This document shows, one piece after another, positions 60,166 through 64,000 of a DNA stretch of 64,000 nucleotides. This stretch comes from Allolobophora icterica. Lineage: Eukaryota > Annelida > Clitellata > Crassiclitellata > Lumbricidae. Within the stretch, counting starts at the first letter, position 1. Each line of letters starts with the position of its first letter. Made by a program: the position numbers and the translations under genes. The stretch lies in contig OY744604.1 in the NCBI GenBank assembly GCA_963556255.1, forward strand, positions 22,492,566 through 22,556,565. The letters are read 5' to 3'. The notes below the pieces were generated by a model that was given only the letters and a program-made list of their open reading frames with translations, was not told the origin of the DNA and made no database searches.

Positions 60166-60745
60166 CTGCTTATTCTCGTTCTCTGTCTCATGGTGCTACT
60201 GTCATTTTTATACATGCTTTTGTGACAAGCAGGTTGGAACAATTCAGTGCGATCTTGGTTTGTCTGCCGTTGGATTGATTGGCCGCCTCGACCGGGTTCT
60301 TCGGTCAGCTGCTCGGCTCATTATACGCATCCCTAAATATGCCCCTATTTCTGCATGCATGCGTAATGTGCTGCATTGGCTCCATGTCCCGCAGCGTATC
60401 TGCTATAGGGTTGATGTACTGGTCTGGCGCTGTCTCTTAGGCTGTGCCCCGACCTATCTGTGTGTGCTCTGCCGCCCGGTCTCTGATTCAGTTGGTCGGC
60501 GTGCTCTTCGGTCTTCTTCTAGGGGACAATCTTTAGTCCCCCGGGCTCGCTCCACAATTAGGCAACGCCGGGCTTTCCCTATTGCTAGGCCTTCCATTTG
60601 GAATGGTCTTACATTAGAGATTCGCCTACTCCCCGTCTGCTTTTTAAAAGCTGCTCAAGTCTGATATCTATTTCCGTGGCTGAGCTGGGAGCGCTTCTGA
60701 GTAGGATTCTTGAAGATGCGCTTCTGTTTGATTGAGTGGCACAAT

Positions 60746-61060
60746 CAAACCAACAAGTTTGCCTACACAGTAAGATTACATGATATAGTAGTAACAGACA
60801 ATAAAAAATTTAACAGTTATACAAACATTGTTCCCGTTTCTTATTTTTAACACTTTATTTATCCTTATTGTATTTCACAATCCCCAGTCCATTTAAGCTC
60901 CACATAAATTTCTGAATGAATGAATGAATAATATTCGGTAGTAGTTACCAGTTAAATGACATCTTTGTTGCAAATTTCGTTGACCTTGACCTTCCCTTAA
61001 CTCAGCTAAGTGTGTTTCTTCTATTCAAATTAAACTTGTCCAGACCGGTACACGTAGGCT
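60746..61060. other. Unassigned intronic DNA before the gap
   Basis: A short (gaat)n at 60916-60930 resembles a LINE tail. No gene. Confidence 0.4.
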
Positions 61061-61260
61061 NNNNNNNNNNNNNNNNNNNNNNNNNNNNNNNNNNNNNNNN
61101 NNNNNNNNNNNNNNNNNNNNNNNNNNNNNNNNNNNNNNNNNNNNNNNNNNNNNNNNNNNNNNNNNNNNNNNNNNNNNNNNNNNNNNNNNNNNNNNNNNNN
61201 NNNNNNNNNNNNNNNNNNNNNNNNNNNNNNNNNNNNNNNNNNNNNNNNNNNNNNNNNNNN
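61061..61260. other. Assembly gap (200 N)
   Basis: Run of N. A frame drawn across it is meaningless. Confidence 1.
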
Positions 61261-61720
61261 CGATGTATAAAATTTAATTAAGAAATAAAAAATAATTAAA
61301 CAATTTATTCTTTAGTGACTAGTTACATCAGTCTGATCTGAAAATCCGTGCAATCATGTTGCCAGAAGTTCTACATAGTTAACAATAATAACAATAATCT
61401 TCGTTAATATCTTCAAACTGACAATTACGCAGTATAGTATATTTACAAATCAGTATGAACGGATGATCACAAGTTATTACAGGAGTCGAATTTTAACTGT
61501 ATTACGGCAGCATACATGGCGCCCATCACGTCCTACATCTCATTGTCACAATCGCGCCATCTCGCGAATGATAGCTGAGTGGACCTTGAGAGGGTTACGG
61601 GAGGCGATCCCGCTCCTACTGCACTCACGTCAGTGATATTACCACTACTCTATGACCACAAATAGTAAATTATTTCAGTTTACTTTTAAGATTGAAATAA
61701 TTAAGATATTCTTGTTTTAG
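61261..61720. other. Unassigned intronic DNA
   Basis: No feature seen. Confidence 0.4.
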
Positions 61721-61795
61721 ATGCATTTAATGGGAAGATGACGACAAATCCTCCGTTAACACTGAAGTACAATGCACTCCAAATTCTCCACTCTT
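61721..61795 (+). CDS. Ig receptor gene 2, candidate stalk exon
   Basis: Acceptor cttgttttag and phase-1 donor GTAATT; 75 nt, phase 1 at both ends. Would encode AFNGKMTTNPPLTLKYNALQ and ILHS. It fits between the second Ig exon and the transmembrane exon. If the donor is ignored the frame runs to a stop at 61933, which would give a secreted form. Short length and lack of a motif make this tentative. Confidence 0.35.
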
Positions 61796-62128
61796 GTAAT
61801 TACAAATGGAAACATTCTGACATCGTAGCTCTACCAGTCGAACGATTAGCTCCAGATAGAACTGATTTACCAGTGCGAGGCAGAGTGCCAACATCAGAGG
61901 CAAACGATGCATCGTTTTCGACTATGCTTACATAAGTGACGTCGTCATTAGTGAGGTCGTAAGTAACGGTAAGTTTTGCTAAATTTCTTCTTCGACTATG
62001 CTAAATAAATGGCACTGTGTAAGCCTATTAACTTATATATAACCTTACCAAAACGTGTGTGATGCCGCTACAATAAAATACTGCAAAAAATACCTACCAA
62101 CGTCTTGGATGAATTGGTCAGTGCAGGT

Positions 62129-62163
<35 letters not shown>

Positions 62164-62729
62164 TTATTATGGTAATTTTCTATAGAGCCACGACAGCAAC
62201 CAAAGATGCTCTCTGCCTATGATATGATATTAGATGTTTTAGAACAGACGTTTCATTAGTAGGCAAAGCATTGCACAGAAGACTATAACAGTCGCCAGTA
62301 TCGTGGCCACACGCACACACGTGAAGCCCAAAACTCAGATGACGGTTTGACATCATGTTCAGAGTTTTTGAACCAAGTTGCGTCGGTAGTGTGTAGCGAC
62401 GACAAGCGGTTGTTTCGGCCATCCATTATTACTCCTCCGCTGACCAGTACCTCATTGAAGACGATGACGCATATCAAGCTGTCCATCAAAGCCATGGGGT
62501 GCATGTTGAACGGCAATTCGTCGCCTGCCGATAAATAACGTAATGAATCTTGAATTTCCAATAAATAAATTAGCTTAATTTAAGCTAAAATGTAGTTTGC
62601 GAATTATAAAACTGGATAATAAATCTGTGGGCTATGAGACCAAAGTAAGTGTAGTTAAGGTAGGCCTAACGTAATGTTCTCGAATTCTAATATTCTAATA
62701 TTCTAAGCTTAGGCAATTATTATTTACAG
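61796..62729. other. Intronic DNA with (TTTA)n and a LINE-like tail
   Basis: (TTTA)n at 62131-62164 followed by ctatagagccacgac, which on the minus strand looks like a LINE/SINE 3' end. A minus-strand frame at 62561-62283 (SAGDELPFNMHPMALMDSLI) is open but unrecognised and is probably part of that element. Confidence 0.45.
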
Positions 62730-62851
62730 ATTCGTCGTCATGTGCCACCGGATGTGTCTTGGCAATTTGTCTAGGGATCGTACTTCTCATAATCATCTTG
62801 GCAGCGATATTTTATTTTCTCAGAAAAAGAAAAGGTAGAAAAACTGCATAA
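62730..62851 (+). CDS. Ig receptor gene 2, transmembrane exon
   Basis: Acceptor ttatttacag, phase-1 start. Encodes SSSCATGCVLAICLGIVLLI and IILAAIFYF, a long hydrophobic helix, then LRKRKG. Either a phase-1 donor GTAGAA after 62834 is used, or the frame continues to RKTA and a stop at 62849-62851, making this the last exon with a very short tail. The same choice exists in gene 1. Confidence 0.72.
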
Positions 62852-63359
62852 ATTGTCAAATGAATTTGTAATCGTAATTGTATTTATACTTTTAAATGAG
62901 CATTACAGAACGCACACTGAAAATTCCCATAGAATCACTTTTGGTGTATGCTATGTTTGTAAAGGCTAAGAAGAAATTTATACGAAGAGGATTTAGAAAC
63001 AAAACACGAACTCACAATAAGCCAATGGATATAATACGAAGTGTTAGACCTCGTTGAGAAATAGGATAAACATAGCAAAACAACAAACTCCCAACCACAA
63101 ACCGGAAACAATTTAATTGGCTAACTAGAGAAATCAAAAAGAAATCGTAAATAGATAAAACAACTGGAAGACGCAAATGGCAACATACTAGAACCGCAAG
63201 AACTCTTCGCACAACTGCTACACGTCAACACACATAGCGAGCATACAGTTCTCGCAGTTAGCCGTTAAAACAGAGACGAAGAGATGTCAAAATTTATGCG
63301 ATCACTAAAATGAACAAGAATAAAGAACCAGAATAAAGAACCTGACATGAAAAGAATCA
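62852..63359. other. 3' flank of Ig gene 2, unassigned
   Basis: May contain the 3' UTR. No clear AATAAA within the first 100 bases. No other feature. Confidence 0.35.
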
Positions 63360-63824
63360 CCACGGAACAAATTCTTAGGAGGGCGACAAAAGGAAACGAG
63401 ATTTGCCCATAGGGTTACAGAGGCATTAGTCTACAATGCACCCCAAAAATGATACAAAACAGAATGAAGCAGTATGTTGAGAGAGCACTTGAAAACGATC
63501 AAGTCGAGTTTGTACCTGTAGGAAGCACAATTGTTCAGCTATTCTCCATGTAACACATAGTAAAGAAAATACTGAGCACCAACCATCAGTGTTCTTCGAC
63601 TTTATAGACTTCAAACGAGCACTCTACAGTCTACAGCGTTTGGCATGATGGATTGTGGAGAGCCGCGAAAAATCAGGAATACCAGAGAAATTAATCAAAC
63701 TTGTACAAGAGAAAATTATGTTGAAAATCATCAAGTGCCATAAAAGTAGGTAAAAACACAGAATACTTGCACACGGAAACAGCACTAGATAAGATGTGTA
63801 TCTTATCACCATACCTGTTTAACA
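63360..63824 (+). pseudogene. LINE family zeta, RT fragment
   Basis: Plus strand in shifting frames: GYRGISLQCTPKMIQNRMKQ, then FIDFKRALYS-like and VWHDGLWR residues, then CAIKVGKNTEYLHTET and CILSPYLFN. These are the YRGISL, FIDF..AFDSVWH.GLW and GCxLSPxLFN motifs of LINE RTs. The frame stops at 63825 where another element begins. Confidence 0.8.
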
Positions 63825-64000
63825 GTGATGTAGTTCTCGAGTCCGGCCAAGGACTCGAGTCCGACTCGAGACCGATTTTCTGCGGACTTAGACTCGGGCT
63901 CGGACTTGGACTGCCACGACTCGGACTTGGACTCGGACTCGAACAATGGACTTAGATTTGACTCGCTGACTCGTTTTCCGAGTCACAATTTCTGGGCAGA
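63825..64000. mobile_element. Start of a TIR element cut by the window end
   Basis: CAGTGATGTAGTTCTCGAGT begins exactly where the LINE frame breaks, followed by dense gactcg/cggact subterminal repeats like those of element B. The other end is outside the window. Confidence 0.6.

Larger units (their letters stand above)
55440..60745 (+). mobile_element. LINE family delta, long copy split by two hAT-like elements
   Basis: Plus strand, about 2.5 kb without insertions. Endonuclease C-terminal half: LTGDINLHLEDSSRLESMEF and ISDHGLVIAA. Pre-RT linker 55946-56332. RT: HPALKRDGLDSSDSANYRPI, SSQQSGFQRNHPTET, ALFDFSSAFDTVDHPILLQR (catalytic Asp), YGVPHGSVLGPLLY, then after the MITE QLYADDVQAYVHC (YADD). 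C-terminus at 60170-60660: RLDRVLRSAARLIIRIPKYA, CYRVDVLVWRCLLGCAPTYL. The 3' tail at 60680-60745 has the gagcgcttctgagtag motif. The endonuclease N-terminus is missing, with stops at 55922, 56332 and 56676. Confidence 0.9.

Noticed and set aside
61012..61281. Open frame across the N run
   Set aside because: It spans an assembly gap of undetermined sequence.
62283..62561. 92-codon minus-strand gene in the last intron of Ig gene 2
   Set aside because: No recognised domain; it abuts a (TTTA)n LINE-like tail and is more likely part of a decayed element.

Overview
This is a eukaryotic nuclear window. Genes are split by GT-AG introns, coding density is very low, microsatellites are abundant, and LINEs, a tRNA-derived SINE, Ty3/Gypsy-type LTR elements and many 8-bp-TSD inverted-repeat transposons are nested in one another. 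The immunoglobulin-superfamily exons, all in phase 1, and the repeat types fit an invertebrate metazoan, plausibly a marine deuterostome. The species cannot be fixed from the sequence. One 200-base assembly gap lies at 61061-61260.

Host genes. Two genes appear to encode small type I membrane receptors with the layout signal peptide - V-like Ig domain - second Ig domain - (stalk) - transmembrane helix, each part on its own phase-1/phase-1 exon. Gene 1 is on the minus strand (12374 down to about 6104). Gene 2 is on the plus strand (about 37705 or 51003 up to 62851). Their introns hold nearly all the mobile DNA. A broken TRIM-like (RING/B-box) copy lies at 32735-33480.

Mobile DNA by region. 1-5 kb: a hAT-like element (A) sits inside a microsatellite/minisatellite locus. 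6-12 kb: introns of Ig gene 1 with one 1.5-kb TIR element, a 38-bp minisatellite, a MITE, an Asp-rich 132-bp repeat and a probable piggyBac-type remnant. 12.8-17.3 kb: a minus-strand LINE broken by a MITE, microsatellites and a second LINE that itself holds a third. 18-20 kb: a tRNA-SINE and LINE tails. 21.4-30.7 kb: a degenerate Gypsy element on the minus strand (gag-protease, RT, RNase H, integrase, PPT, LTR), split by a hAT-like element that carries LINE fragments. 33-37 kb: LINE debris, a long CA repeat and a retroelement C-terminal module. 39.5-43.1 kb: a complete 3.6-kb DNA transposon with 29/35-bp TIRs, TA target duplication, a paralogous empty site next to it, and an uninterrupted two-exon transposase. 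43.4-50.9 kb: one (TA)n tract invaded in series by a solo LTR and three hAT-like elements. 53.7-60.7 kb: a truncated LTR element and a LINE split by two hAT-like elements with exact 8-bp TSDs. 63.4-64 kb: a LINE RT fragment and the start of another TIR element.

Most mobile-element reading frames carry stops or frameshifts and are dead. The exceptions worth attention are the 39.5-43.1 kb transposon and the two Ig receptor genes.
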